64,000 nt of DNA. It comes from Burkholderia lata. GTDB lineage: Bacteria > Pseudomonadota > Gammaproteobacteria > Burkholderiales > Burkholderiaceae. The notes below the pieces were generated by a model. That model was not told the DNA's origin. It made no database searches and saw only the letters and a program-made list of their open reading frames with translations. The translations under genes were made by a program, and so were the position numbers. The stretch spans positions 186,001 through 250,000 of the forward strand of contig NC_007510.1 in the NCBI RefSeq assembly GCF_000012945.1, written 5' to 3'. Below, one piece after another: positions 17,463-25,873 of this stretch; the stretch's first letter is position 1; each line of letters starts with the position of its first letter.

Positions 17463-18698
17463 ATGAATGCGCTCCTGCGACCGTTTCTCGTCCGCCTGCA
17501 TCGCTGGTTCGGTCTCGCGATCGCGTTGTTTCTATTCGTCGCGGGCCTCACCGGCGCGCTGATCGCGTGGGATCACGAGCTCGATGCGGCGCTGAACCCG
17601 GACTTCTACACCGCCCGCAGCGATGCGGCGCCGCTTGATCCGCTCGCGCTCGCGACGCGCATCGAGGCTGCGGACCCGCGCGTGCAGGTGACCTATCTGC
17701 CGCTCGCGATCGAGCCGGGGCACACGCTGCAGGCGGGCGTGATGCCGCGCACCGACCCGGCAACCGGCCAGCCGTACGCGCTCGACTTCAGCCAGGTCGC
17801 CGTCGATCCCGCGACCGGTGCGGTGCAGGGCCGCCGCGAATGGGGCGCGCTGTCGGTCGCGCGGCTCGACCTGATGCCGTTCATCTACCGGCTGCACTAC
17901 TCGCTGTTCCTGCCCATGGTTGGCGGGATCAACTTCGGGTTCTGGGTGATGGGCGTCGTCGGCATCGTGTGGGCGATCGACTGCCTGATCGCGCTCGTAC
18001 TCGCGTTTCCGAACCCGAAGAGCTGGCGCAAGTCGTTCGCGTTCCGCGTGCGGCGCGGCGGCTATCCGCTGGTGTTCGACCTGCACCGCTCGGGTGGCGT
18101 GTGGGTGTGGGGGCTGCTGCTGGTCGTCGCGATCACGTCGATCTCGATGAATCTCGCCGTGCCCGTCGTGCGACCGCTGGTCTCGCTGGTGTCGCCGCTC
18201 GCCGAGACGCCATACACGAATCCCGAACACTTCCCGCCCGCCGCGCCGGGCAGCAAGATGCTGCCGCGCGAGCGGATCGTCGAGATCGCGCGCGCGGCCG
18301 GGCGCGACGCGGGGATCGACGCGCCGCCGGGCGCACTGCTGTTCGCACCGGCGATGAATGCCTATGCGGTCGGGTTCTTCACGCCCGGCAACGACCACGG
18401 CGACGTCGGGCTCGGCAATGCGTGGCTCTACTGGGATGCGGTGACTGGCAAGCCCGTCGCCACTCAGGTGCCGGGCCGCGGCTCGGCCGGCGACCTGTTC
18501 ATGCAGGCGCAGTTTCCGCTGCACTCGGGGCGGATCGCCGGCGTCGCGGGCCGCGTTGCGGTGAGCGTGCTCGGTATCGTCATCGCGATGCTGAGCGTGA
18601 CCGGCATCTGCATCTGGGTGAAGAAGCGCAGCGCCCGCGTGCGGGCCGCGCGCAGCACGCGGGCGGTTGCGCCGGCGTCGTCGCGCGCCGCGAGGTGA
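17463..18698 (+). CDS. PepSY-associated inner membrane protein (PiuB-like)
   Basis: A 411-residue integral membrane protein. The start LRPFLVRLHRWFGLAIALFLFVAGLTGALIAWD is the classic first helix of PepSY_TM proteins, followed by a periplasmic PepSY region (residues 40-135), a pair of helices around residues 150-185, DLHRSGGVWVWGLLLVVAITSISMN, and a last helix near the C-terminus. Such proteins accompany siderophore receptors and are linked to reductive iron release or periplasmic handling. ATG at 17463 was preferred over an in-frame GTG at 17454; neither has a strong ribosome site. It is divergent from the TonB receptor across 226 bases with a shared Fur-like site. Confidence 0.88.
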   Translation: MNALLRPFLVRLHRWFGLAIALFLFVAGLTGALIAWDHELDAALNPDFYTARSDAAPLDPLALATRIEAADPRVQVTYLPLAIEPGHTLQAGVMPRTDPATGQPYALDFSQVAVDPATGAVQGRREWGALSVARLDLMPFIYRLHYSLFLPMVGGINFGFWVMGVVGIVWAIDCLIALVLAFPNPKSWRKSFAFRVRRGGYPLVFDLHRSGGVWVWGLLLVVAITSISMNLAVPVVRPLVSLVSPLAETPYTNPEHFPPAAPGSKMLPRERIVEIARAAGRDAGIDAPPGALLFAPAMNAYAVGFFTPGNDHGDVGLGNAWLYWDAVTGKPVATQVPGRGSAGDLFMQAQFPLHSGRIAGVAGRVAVSVLGIVIAMLSVTGICIWVKKRSARVRAARSTRAVAPASSRAAR

Positions 18699-18797
18699 GG
18701 GGTTGCGCGGTGCGCCCCGCTTCGTGAGCGGTGCGCGAGCGGTTCAACCAGCGCAGGGCCGCGGCACACGACGGGTGGCCGGCGGATGCCCGCGCCG

Positions 18798-19400
18798 TCA
18801 GCTCGCCTTGCGGCGGCGTGCGGGCTGCTTGCCGCCGAGCGCCGCGCATTGCGCGTGGCACGGGCAGCCGACCTCGTGATCGTTGACCATGCCGGTGGCC
18901 TGCATCAGCGCATAGCAGATCGTCGAACCGACGAACTTGCAGCCGTATGCCTTCAGCGCCTTGCTGAGCGCGTCGGACTGTTCGGTCGACGCGGGCGCGT
19001 CGCGGTACGACTGCCACGCGTTCTGGATCGTCGTGTTGTCGACGAACGACCACAGGAACGCGGCGAGCGATCCGTGCTCCTCGCGGATACGCTGCACGGC
19101 ATGCGCATTGGTGACTGCTGACTCGACTTTCGCGCGGTTGCGCACGATGCCGGGATTCTCCAGCAGCTTCTCGATGCGCTTCGGCGTGAAGCGCGCGACG
19201 GCATCGACGTCGAAATCCGCAAAGGCTTCGCGGTAGCCCGCGCGCTTGTTCAGGATCGTCGACCACGACAACCCGGCCTGGGCCCCTTCCAGGATCAGCA
19301 TTTCGAACAGGTGGCGATCGTCGTGCGACGGCACGCCCCACTCGGTATCGTGATAGTGAGCATCCGCTTCCGTCTTCACCCAGTTGCACCGCTGCGACAT
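18798..19400 (-). CDS. tag: DNA-3-methyladenine glycosylase I
   Basis: A 200-residue Tag, which excises 3-methyladenine from alkylated DNA to start base excision repair. Family marks are RCNWVKTE near the start with zinc-ligand Cys5 and His17, HDTEWGVP, LEGAQAGLSWSTIL, and the C-terminal MVNDHEVGCPCH holding the other zinc ligands. Length is as expected. It is a single gene, convergent with the PepSY gene and divergent from the BadF-type kinase. Confidence 0.96.
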   Translation of the reverse strand: MSQRCNWVKTEADAHYHDTEWGVPSHDDRHLFEMLILEGAQAGLSWSTILNKRAGYREAFADFDVDAVARFTPKRIEKLLENPGIVRNRAKVESAVTNAHAVQRIREEHGSLAAFLWSFVDNTTIQNAWQSYRDAPASTEQSDALSKALKAYGCKFVGSTICYALMQATGMVNDHEVGCPCHAQCAALGGKQPARRRKAS

Positions 19401-19542
19401 CGTCTGCCTCGCTTTCCGTATCGATTCGATCGCGTCAGCATAGCGGAAGCCCTTTTCACGGAACAGCCGGCCGAACGGCAGATGGGCGCGCGGCGCCGAT
19501 CCGGTTAAGCTTGGCGCCTGTTCGAATCAGCGGGATGAAGGC

Positions 19543-20424
19543 ATGGCGGCATTACTTTTTGCGATCGGCATCGACGGCGGCGGCACGGGCACGCGCGCGG
19601 TGCTGGCCGACCGGCACGGGCGCGAGCTTGCGCAGGGGCGCGGCGGCCCGTCGGGGCTCGGGCTCGGCATCGAGCGCGCGTGGGCGTCGATCGGCGCGGC
19701 CTGCGCCGACGCGTTCACCCAGGCCGGTCATGCATTCGACTGGTCGCAGTGCGCGCTCGGCTGCGGGCTCGCGGGCGTCAACAATGCGGCGTGGCTGGCT
19801 GCGTTCCGCGCACTGTCGCCGCTCGGCGCGCTCGCGATCGAGAGCGACGCGTATACGACCGTCGTCGGCGCACACGGCGGCGCGCCGGGGCTCATCGTCG
19901 CGCTCGGCACCGGCAGCATCGCGGCGGCACTCGATGCGGCCGGCGCGTGCCGGATTGCGGGCGGCTTCGGCTTTCCGTCCGGCGACGAGGCGAGCGGCGC
20001 GTGGCTCGGCGTGCGAGCGCTCGCGTATGCGCAGCAGGCGCTCGACGGCCGCGTGCCGCGCGATGCGTTCGCCAGCGCGCTGCTCATGGAAACGGGCGCG
20101 CAGGATCGCGACGCGCTCGTCCAGTGGTCGTGCGATGCGAACCAGACGATCTACGCGCGGCTTGCGCCGATCGTGCTCGCGCACCGTTCGCATCCGGTCG
20201 CGGGCGCGCTGATCGCGCAGGCGGGCGACGAGATCGGCAAGATGATCGACGCGCTCGATCCACAGCAGGCGCTGCCGGTCGCGCTGTGCGGCGGACTGGC
20301 GGACGCACTTGCCCCGGCCGTGCCGGAGCGCCATGCCGCCCGGCTGCGCGCGCCGCTCGACGATTCTGCGCACGGCGCGCTGCGGCTCGCGCTGCAGGCG
20401 CTGCGGGCGGCGGAAGGCCACTGA
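19543..20424 (+). CDS. BadF/BadG/BcrA/BcrD-type ATPase, probable N-acetylglucosamine kinase
   Basis: A 293-residue ASKHA-fold protein. The phosphate-1 loop is IGIDGGGTGTRAVL, the second ATP-binding motif is LIVALGTGSIAAAL, followed by GGFGFPSGDEASGAWLG and the adenosine motif VALCGGLADAL. These fit the BadF/BcrA ATPase family, whose single-domain members of this size include GlcNAc and glucosamine kinases. No partner sugar transporter lies beside it. The GlcNAc-kinase assignment is a family inference. Confidence 0.8.
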   Translation: MAALLFAIGIDGGGTGTRAVLADRHGRELAQGRGGPSGLGLGIERAWASIGAACADAFTQAGHAFDWSQCALGCGLAGVNNAAWLAAFRALSPLGALAIESDAYTTVVGAHGGAPGLIVALGTGSIAAALDAAGACRIAGGFGFPSGDEASGAWLGVRALAYAQQALDGRVPRDAFASALLMETGAQDRDALVQWSCDANQTIYARLAPIVLAHRSHPVAGALIAQAGDEIGKMIDALDPQQALPVALCGGLADALAPAVPERHAARLRAPLDDSAHGALRLALQALRAAEGH

Positions 20425-20607
20425 TGGCCACCCATGGCAGCTGAAAGTTGCTGCGCGTCGCGTAACGCCTGAAGGCGTTCGACGGTGGTTGAAGGCGCAC
20501 CAAAACCGGCCCGCTGGCGGCGATTGACCGGGAACCGCCCGGCGGGCAACCGGGCACGACGTTAGAATGGCCGTTCCGCAGAGCCCTGAGCGCCATTCTC
20601 CCGTCCC

Positions 20608-21432
20608 ATGTACAAAGTCATCGCCACCGATCTCGACGGTACCCTGCTGAACAGCGACCACCAGCTCGATCCGTACACGATCGACACCGTCCGTCGGCTC
20701 GACCGCGACGGCCTGCAGTTCGTGATCGCCACCGGGCGCCATTACGCGGACGTCGCCGGCATTCGCGACGTGCTCGGCATCCGGCCGTACCTGATCACGT
20801 CGAACGGCGCGCGCGTGCATGCGCCGGACGACACGACGATCCACGCGCAGGACATCGATCCGGCAATCGTCCGCGGCCTCGTGCAGCCGGACATCGTCGG
20901 TGCGCACGGCCGCGTGATCGTCAACCTGTTCACCGACCAGGGCTGGCTGATCGACCGCGATGCGCCGCACCTGCTCGAATTCCACCAGGATTCGGGCTTC
21001 CGCTACGACGTGATCGACATGCCCGCGCACGACGGCGCGGATATCGCGAAGGTGCTGTACATCGGCGATCCGGCCGATCTGGCGGTCGTCGCCGAGCAGA
21101 TGCGCGTGCGCTTCGGCGATGCGCTGTACGTCACGTACTCGCTGCCCGACTGCCTCGAAGTGATGACCGCGAACGTGTCGAAGGGCCGTGCGCTGCGCTC
21201 GGTGCTCGCGCGGCTCGGTGTCGACACCGGCCACTGCATCGCGTTCGGCGACAACATGAACGATATCGACCTGCTCGAAACCGCCGGCCACGCGTTCATG
21301 ATGAACAACGCGAACCCCGACCTGGTCGCGCGGCTCCCGCACATTCCGCGGATCGGCAACAACTTCGACGCCGGCGTCGCCCGTCACCTGCGCGCGCTGT
21401 TCTCGCTCGAGGACAACGTCGCCGCCTCCTGA
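20608..21432 (+). CDS. Cof-type HAD-IIB phosphatase
   Basis: A 274-residue haloacid-dehalogenase hydrolase of the Cof/YbiV type. Motif I is IATDLDGTLLNSD with the nucleophile and acid aspartates at residues 8 and 10, motif II is VIATGRH, the cap lies between about 85 and 190, and motif IV is IAFGDNMNDIDLLE. Such enzymes dephosphorylate sugar phosphates and related metabolites in the cytoplasm, with broad specificity. It is monocistronic and convergent with aqpZ. Confidence 0.92.
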   Translation: MYKVIATDLDGTLLNSDHQLDPYTIDTVRRLDRDGLQFVIATGRHYADVAGIRDVLGIRPYLITSNGARVHAPDDTTIHAQDIDPAIVRGLVQPDIVGAHGRVIVNLFTDQGWLIDRDAPHLLEFHQDSGFRYDVIDMPAHDGADIAKVLYIGDPADLAVVAEQMRVRFGDALYVTYSLPDCLEVMTANVSKGRALRSVLARLGVDTGHCIAFGDNMNDIDLLETAGHAFMMNNANPDLVARLPHIPRIGNNFDAGVARHLRALFSLEDNVAAS

Positions 21433-21453
21433 GCGTCCTGCCGGTGCGGAAAT

Positions 21454-21479
21454 GAAAAACGGGCGCCAGTGGCGCCCGT
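21454..21479 (-). terminator. rho-independent terminator of aqpZ
   Basis: On the minus strand ACGGGCGCC-ACT-GGCGCCCGT is a perfect 9-bp hairpin followed by TTTTTC. It lies between convergent genes and may act for both. Confidence 0.75.
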
Positions 21480-21550
21480 CGAAATTACCTGCCTCGATCT
21501 TCTTTGACAGCGTGAGGCTCGCTGCTCTGCTCGCTTGACCCCGTAGTGTT

Positions 21551-22294
21551 TTATTCGCTTGTGCGAGCCGATGCCGGCAGCAGGTCGACGGCGTCGTCAC
21601 GCCCCGCGACCAGCGGATAGATGATCCCGGCGAGTACCGCGCCGATGATCGGTGCCACCCAGAACAGCCAGAGCTGGCCGATCGCGTCGCCGCCCACGAA
21701 CAGCGCGGGGCCGGTCGAGCGGGCCGGGTTCACCGACGTGTTGGTGACCGGAATCGAGATCAGGTGGATCAGCGTCAGGCACAGGCCGATCGCGATCGGC
21801 GCAAAGCCGGCCGGCACGCCGCGCTTGTCGGTGGCGCCCAGGATCACGAACAGGAAGAAGCCCGTCATCACGACTTCGCAAATGAACGACGCGCTGAGCG
21901 AGTAGTGGCCCGGCGAGCGCTCGCCGAAGCCGTTCGTCGCAAAACCGCTGCCGACGACGTCAAAGCCCGGCTTGCCGGTCGCGATCAGGTACAGCACGAA
22001 TGCGCCGAGCGTCGCACCGACCACCTGCGCGACGATGTACGGCACGAGATCGCGGGCAGGAAAGCGGCCGGCGACCGTCAGGCCGACGCTCACCGCCGGA
22101 TTCAGGTGGCAGCCCGAAATGTGGCCGATTGCGAATGCCATCGTCAGCACAGTCAGGCCGAAGGCAAGTGCGACGCCGGCAAAGCCGATGCCGAGGCCCG
22201 GAAAGGCGGCGGCCAGCACGGCGCTTCCGCACCCGCCGAGCACCAGCCAGAACGTGCCGAATACCTCTGCAGCGAGACGCTGAGAAAGATTCAT
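21551..22294 (-). CDS. aqpZ: aquaporin Z
   Basis: A 247-residue MIP-family water channel with six predicted membrane helices and both NPA half-helices: [13 protein letters not shown] (first) and [13 protein letters not shown] (second). The narrow-filter residues look AqpZ-like: His in the second repeat (LIHLIS) and Arg after the second NPA. The start [18 protein letters not shown] matches AqpZ. A terminator follows. Confidence 0.95.
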   Translation of the reverse strand: MNLSQRLAAEVFGTFWLVLGGCGSAVLAAAFPGLGIGFAGVALAFGLTVLTMAFAIGHISGCHLNPAVSVGLTVAGRFPARDLVPYIVAQVVGATLGAFVLYLIATGKPGFDVVGSGFATNGFGERSPGHYSLSASFICEVVMTGFFLFVILGATDKRGVPAGFAPIAIGLCLTLIHLISIPVTNTSVNPARSTGPALFVGGDAIGQLWLFWVAPIIGAVLAGIIYPLVAGRDDAVDLLPASARTSE

Positions 22295-22594
22295 GTAAGG
22301 ACCTTGGTCAAGTGGATTGAAGACAACCGGACGACGTGACGGATTTAAACCGTCACCCGGAATTGGTCTGGATTATAGGAAATGAATCGGGTCGGGGAGG
22401 GTCAACGATTGTTAAATTTGAATAGCTGACGAATGCCTTTTATTAGAATAAGTCCGCATTCTCGATATAGCCGAATCGGTTAAAGATGACAGCATTAAAT
22501 TCGAAGGGCAGGGCGGCAGTGCGGATGGCGTAACGGATGTTGGTGTCCCGGCTGGATTCGCCGGGGCCGCATCATCGAAAAGGGGAGTCGAAAA
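22295..22594. promoter_or_regulatory. aqpZ / H-NS-family divergent intergenic region
   Basis: 300 bases, notably AT-richer than the surroundings around 22370-22500. TTGAAT (22419-22424) and TATTAG (22442-22447) with a 17-base spacer, or TAGAAT at 22445-22450, are candidate elements for the H-NS gene. No gene is seen. Confidence 0.4.
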
Positions 22595-22891
22595 ATGTCT
22601 CAATACGCGAAACTCAAGGCGCAGATCGCCGATCTGCAGGCCCAGGCGGACGATGTGCGCCGCCAGGAAGTGGCGGCGGTGATTGCGGAAGTCCAGCAAA
22701 AGATTGCCGAATATGGGCTGACTGCCCAGGATCTGGGCTTCGCGGAGCGAGCGAAGCGCGGGCGCCCGCCGAAGAAGGCGCCGCTACCCCCGAAATACCG
22801 CGATCCGAAGTCGGGCGCGACCTGGAGCGGGCGAGGCAAGCCGCCGAATTGGATCGTCGGTAAAAACCGCGATCGTTTCGTCATCGAATGA
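22595..22891 (+). CDS. H-NS family nucleoid-associated protein (paralogue 1)
   Basis: A 98-residue H-NS-type protein: an N-terminal coiled-coil oligomerisation region (residues 1-45), a basic linker (AKRGRPPKK), and the C-terminal DNA-binding core KYRDPKSGATWSGRGKPPNWI, with the GRGK loop that inserts in the minor groove of AT-rich DNA. ATG at 22595 is preceded by AAAAGGGG. It is monocistronic with its own 13-bp hairpin terminator. A second relative is encoded at 58494-58787. These proteins silence AT-rich and horizontally gained DNA; the targets here are unknown. Confidence 0.93.
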   Translation: MSQYAKLKAQIADLQAQADDVRRQEVAAVIAEVQQKIAEYGLTAQDLGFAERAKRGRPPKKAPLPPKYRDPKSGATWSGRGKPPNWIVGKNRDRFVIE

Positions 22892-22905
22892 CCGAAAACC
22901 CAAAC

Positions 22906-22937
22906 AAAAGAGCCGCATCGAGATGCGGCTCTTTTGA
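22906..22937. terminator. bidirectional terminator between the H-NS gene and the GT4 gene
   Basis: AAAAGAGCCGCAT-CGAG-ATGCGGCTCTTTT is a 13-bp perfect stem with an A-run on one side and a T-run on the other, placed between convergent genes. Confidence 0.9.
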
Positions 22938-22996
22938 TTTGCGCGCCGATTCCGGCACGGATTGGATTACGGAATATTTCCTCGCGGAATTCCGTG

Positions 22997-24061
22997 TCAG
23001 GCGCCAGCGACCCGGCGCAATGCCGGTTGACGGGCTCCCGTGCAAAGCGATTCGTAAGTTTCGACATAACGCTGCGCCATTGCCTTCGAGCTGAAACGCG
23101 TGTCGAAACGTTCGCGGATGGCCGTGCGCGACAGGCTGTCGATCCGGTGCAGCGCGCCGACCGCGCCCTGTACGTCCTCGACGATGAAGCCGGTCACGCC
23201 GTCCTCGATCACTTCCGGCACCGAGCCGCGGTTGAACGCGACGACCGGCGTGCCGCAGGCCATCGCCTCGATCATCACGAGGCCGAACGGCTCCGGCCAG
23301 TCGATCGGGAACAGCAGCGCCTTCGCGCCCGAGAGGAACGCGGGCTTCTGCGCCTCGTTGATCTCGCCGATGAATTCGACGTGTGCCTGGCCGAGCAACG
23401 GCTCGATCACTTCCTTGAAATAGTCGGCGTCGGCCTTGTCGACCTTCGCGGCGATCTTCAGCGGCAGCCCGCTTTGCGCGGCGATCCGGATCGCGGTGTC
23501 GACGCGCTTTTCCGGGCAGATCCGGCCGAGGAACGCGAGGTACTCGGGCTTCACGCCCGGCTGCGGCGTGAGCAGCGTGTCGGGCAGCCCGTGATACACG
23601 GTGCCGGCCCACGCGGCCTGCGGCAGCGGCTTGCGCTGGTTGTTCGAGATCGACACGACCGGCGAGTCCGGGAACGCGTCGAACACCGGCTGCAGTTCCG
23701 GCAGGTCGAGGCGGCCGTGCAGCGTCGTCACGTACGGCGTGTCGAGGCGCGACATCAGCGGGAACGGCAGGTAGTCGAGGTGGAAGTGCAGCACGTCGAA
23801 TTCGTGCGCGACCCGGGCGACCTTTTCGAGGAGCCGCATATGGGGCGCCATCGAATCGCGGATCGACGGGTCGAGCCGCAGTGCGCGCGGCCAGGCCGCC
23901 TCGAGACGGGCCGACGTGACGGAGTCGCCGCTGGCGAACAGGGTCACGTCGTGGCCGAGTTCGACGAGCGCCTCGGTGAGGTAGGACACGACACGCTCGG
24001 TGCCGCCGTAGAGTTTCGGCGGAACGGCTTCGTAAAGCGGCGCGATCTGGGCAATTCGCAT
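22997..24061 (-). CDS. glycosyltransferase family 4 protein
   Basis: A 354-residue GT-B glycosyltransferase. The N-terminal domain has PPKLYGGTERVVSYL, the acceptor-side loop; the C-terminal domain has YLAFLGRICPEKRVD and the donor-binding E-x7-E motif EPFGLVMIEAMACGTPVVAF. ATG at 24059-24061 has AGGAG at good spacing. It is monocistronic, convergent with the H-NS gene and divergent from flhDC. Related Burkholderia genes resemble trehalose/sucrose-type or surface-polysaccharide transferases; donor and acceptor are not readable here. Confidence 0.88.
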   Translation of the reverse strand: MRIAQIAPLYEAVPPKLYGGTERVVSYLTEALVELGHDVTLFASGDSVTSARLEAAWPRALRLDPSIRDSMAPHMRLLEKVARVAHEFDVLHFHLDYLPFPLMSRLDTPYVTTLHGRLDLPELQPVFDAFPDSPVVSISNNQRKPLPQAAWAGTVYHGLPDTLLTPQPGVKPEYLAFLGRICPEKRVDTAIRIAAQSGLPLKIAAKVDKADADYFKEVIEPLLGQAHVEFIGEINEAQKPAFLSGAKALLFPIDWPEPFGLVMIEAMACGTPVVAFNRGSVPEVIEDGVTGFIVEDVQGAVGALHRIDSLSRTAIRERFDTRFSSKAMAQRYVETYESLCTGARQPALRRVAGA

Positions 24062-24271
24062 GGATTTCTCCTGTTTCGATCCGGGGGCGCGGTGGCGCTG
24101 ATGCGGATCCCGTGCAAGGTTGCGGAACTCGCCGACGTACGCGGTTGGCGCTACGTGGCCGGGCCCTGGGCGGGGTGCGCGGGGCGCCGGACGGCAAGCT
24201 GCGGGGCGGGCCGGCACGGCTCGCGCCGCCGCCCATTGGAGTCCATTATCGATATCGCCCTGAGGGGTTCG

Positions 24272-24289
24272 AGTGTTTTTTCAAACACT
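24272..24289. repeat. 7-bp inverted repeat upstream of flhDC
   Basis: AGTGTTT-TTTC-AAACACT. It may be a regulator site; it lies about 80 bases before the -35 element. Confidence 0.4.
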
Positions 24290-24358
24290 TAAGGCTTGTT
24301 ACACGATGAAATACGCGAAAACCCCGAGAAAAAGGGTGTGGAAACAGGAATGGAGATA

Positions 24359-24378
24359 GACGCAACTATTGTTGCGTC
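24359..24378. promoter_or_regulatory. perfect palindrome overlapping the flhDC -35, candidate operator
   Basis: GACGCAAC-TATT-GTTGCGTC has eight perfectly paired bases on each side. Its right arm contains the TTGCGT -35 hexamer, the position expected for a repressor or competing regulator. Confidence 0.6.
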
Positions 24379-24399
24379 ATCGTGAAAAAGCACTATAAT
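24372..24399 (+). promoter_or_regulatory. probable sigma-70 promoter of flhDC
   Basis: TTGCGT (24372-24377), a 16-base spacer and a perfect TATAAT (24394-24399). Confidence 0.7.
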
Positions 24400-24724
24400 T
24401 TTTACCGATCCGATTGTCGGCAGCCTTGCCGGCAAGCCTTCGATTACCGCCTGAAGGCCATTGGACCCATCGCAGCCGAATCCTTGCTGCCACACGCTTC
24501 CCCGCTTGCACCTTTCAATTCGCCTTGTCGGAAAAATTCCTACACGGTTTACAGAGAAATCCTGCATGGCATACGCCACTTCGCTGATACCGGCATAAAT
24601 GCCGTTTGGCCAAAATTCGCCCTGTAAGACTATAAACGAGCCGACTGAGCGCCAAGCGCGTCCTGATCGAGCAAACGTTTTCATAACACGAATGGCCAAA
24701 GCAAAGCTCTTTAACGGGGGAATC

Positions 24725-25045
24725 ATGAGCGCTACCAGCGAAATGCTCAGTGAGATCAAAGAGGTCAACCTGTCGTACCTCCTCCTCGCGCAACGCCTGC
24801 TGCGGGAAGACAAAGCGATGGGCATGTTCCGCATGGGAATCTCCCAGGAACTCGCCGACGTGCTCGCCAACCTCACGCTCGCACAGACCGTGAAGCTGGC
24901 CGCGTCGAACCAGATGCTGTGCCGCTTCCGCTTCGATGATCACGCGCTGCTGTCGTCGCTCGCCGACAAGGGCCGCAGCGATGTCGTCGCGCACGCCCAC
25001 TCGGCCATCCTGATGGCCGGGCAGCAGGTCGAAGGCGTCCGCTGA
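24725..25045 (+). CDS. flhD: flagellar transcriptional activator FlhD
   Basis: A 106-residue FlhD. It forms the FlhD4C2 complex with FlhC that activates class II flagellar promoters with sigma-70. Family blocks are EIKEVNLSYLLLAQRL, REDKAMGMFRMGIS and TLAQTVKLAASNQMLCRFRFDD, with the conserved Cys in the last. ATG at 24725 follows GGGGGAATC. flhC follows 92 bases later. Position upstream of motAB and che matches beta-proteobacterial gene order. Confidence 0.96.
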   Translation: MSATSEMLSEIKEVNLSYLLLAQRLLREDKAMGMFRMGISQELADVLANLTLAQTVKLAASNQMLCRFRFDDHALLSSLADKGRSDVVAHAHSAILMAGQQVEGVR

Positions 25046-25137
25046 TCCATCCCGCCTTGCGTGTGTCCCGGCGTGCCGCGCCGGTGGGCAGCGTATTGGC
25101 CATCCATCCGAATAACGTCAAGCGGACGGTTATCACC

Positions 25138-25692
25138 ATGGCAAGCAAAAGCGTCGTGATCGAGGTGAAGGAAATCACCCTCGCCATCGAACTGATCGAA
25201 CTGGGCGCCCGGCTGCAACTGCTGGAAGCGGAGACGAGCCTGTCGCGGGACCGTCTGATCAAGCTGTACAAGGAACTGAAGGGCGTGTCGCCGCCGAAGG
25301 GGATGCTGCCGTTCTCGACCGACTGGTTCATGACGTGGCAGCCGAACATCCACTCGTCGCTGTTCTACAACATCTACCGGTTCATGCAGGACCACGGCCG
25401 CTGCGAGCCGATCCAGTCGATCGTGAAGGCGTACCGGCTCTATCAGGAGCACGTGAACCTGTCCGGCGACGAGGCCGCGCTGAGCCTCACGCGCGCGTGG
25501 ACGCTCGTGCGCTTCTTCGATTCGGGGATGCTGCAGATGACCCCGTGCACGCGCTGCGGCGGCCACTTCGTCGCGCATGCGCATGATCCGCATCAAGGTT
25601 TCGTCTGCGGCCTCTGCCAGCCGCCGTCACGCGCGGGCAAGACCCGCAAGGCCGCCGCCGCGCGCGCCGAACTGGCCGCCGCCGCGGCCTGA
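25138..25692 (+). CDS. flhC: flagellar transcriptional activator FlhC
   Basis: A 184-residue FlhC, the DNA-binding and zinc-binding partner of FlhD. The C-terminal CTRCGGHFVAHAHD and FVCGLC segments give the four cysteines of the FlhC zinc site. ATG at 25138 was chosen because homology begins with SVVIEVKEITLAIEL; a GTG 27 codons earlier adds an unrelated extension. The C-terminal tail is alanine-rich. A gap of 181 bases then holds a sigma-28 promoter for motA. Confidence 0.95.
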   Translation: MASKSVVIEVKEITLAIELIELGARLQLLEAETSLSRDRLIKLYKELKGVSPPKGMLPFSTDWFMTWQPNIHSSLFYNIYRFMQDHGRCEPIQSIVKAYRLYQEHVNLSGDEAALSLTRAWTLVRFFDSGMLQMTPCTRCGGHFVAHAHDPHQGFVCGLCQPPSRAGKTRKAAAARAELAAAAA

Positions 25693-25799
25693 GCGCCGGG
25701 CCGGGCAGGGCTGGGCGGGGCGCGAGCGGTCGCGCCGGGTGGCGCGAATCGTCTGCAAATTGCTGGTAAACACCGTCGGGCCGCCGCCTGGCCGCCCGC

Positions 25800-25826
25800 G
25801 AAAGTTTTCCTGCCGACTGCCGTAAA
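25800..25826 (+). promoter_or_regulatory. sigma-28 (FliA) promoter of the motA-che operon
   Basis: GAAAGTTT (25800-25807), an 11-base spacer, then GCCGTAAA (25819-25826). This is one base off the -35 consensus and close at -10, with canonical spacing, 47 bases before the motA GTG. Confidence 0.8.
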
Positions 25827-25873
25827 CCTGTTTAACGGCGGTCTCCCCGCCGGTCATTCGTGAGGGACAGGCA

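Larger units (their letters stand above)
24062..24724. promoter_or_regulatory. long flhDC upstream region
   Basis: 663 bases of lower GC than the neighbours. It holds a hairpin-like inverted repeat (24272-24289), a perfect palindrome (24359-24378) overlapping a strong -35/-10 pair (24372-24399), and then about 320 bases of leader before flhD. Long, multi-input upstream regions are usual for flagellar master regulators. No gene with a ribosome site is seen. Confidence 0.6.
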
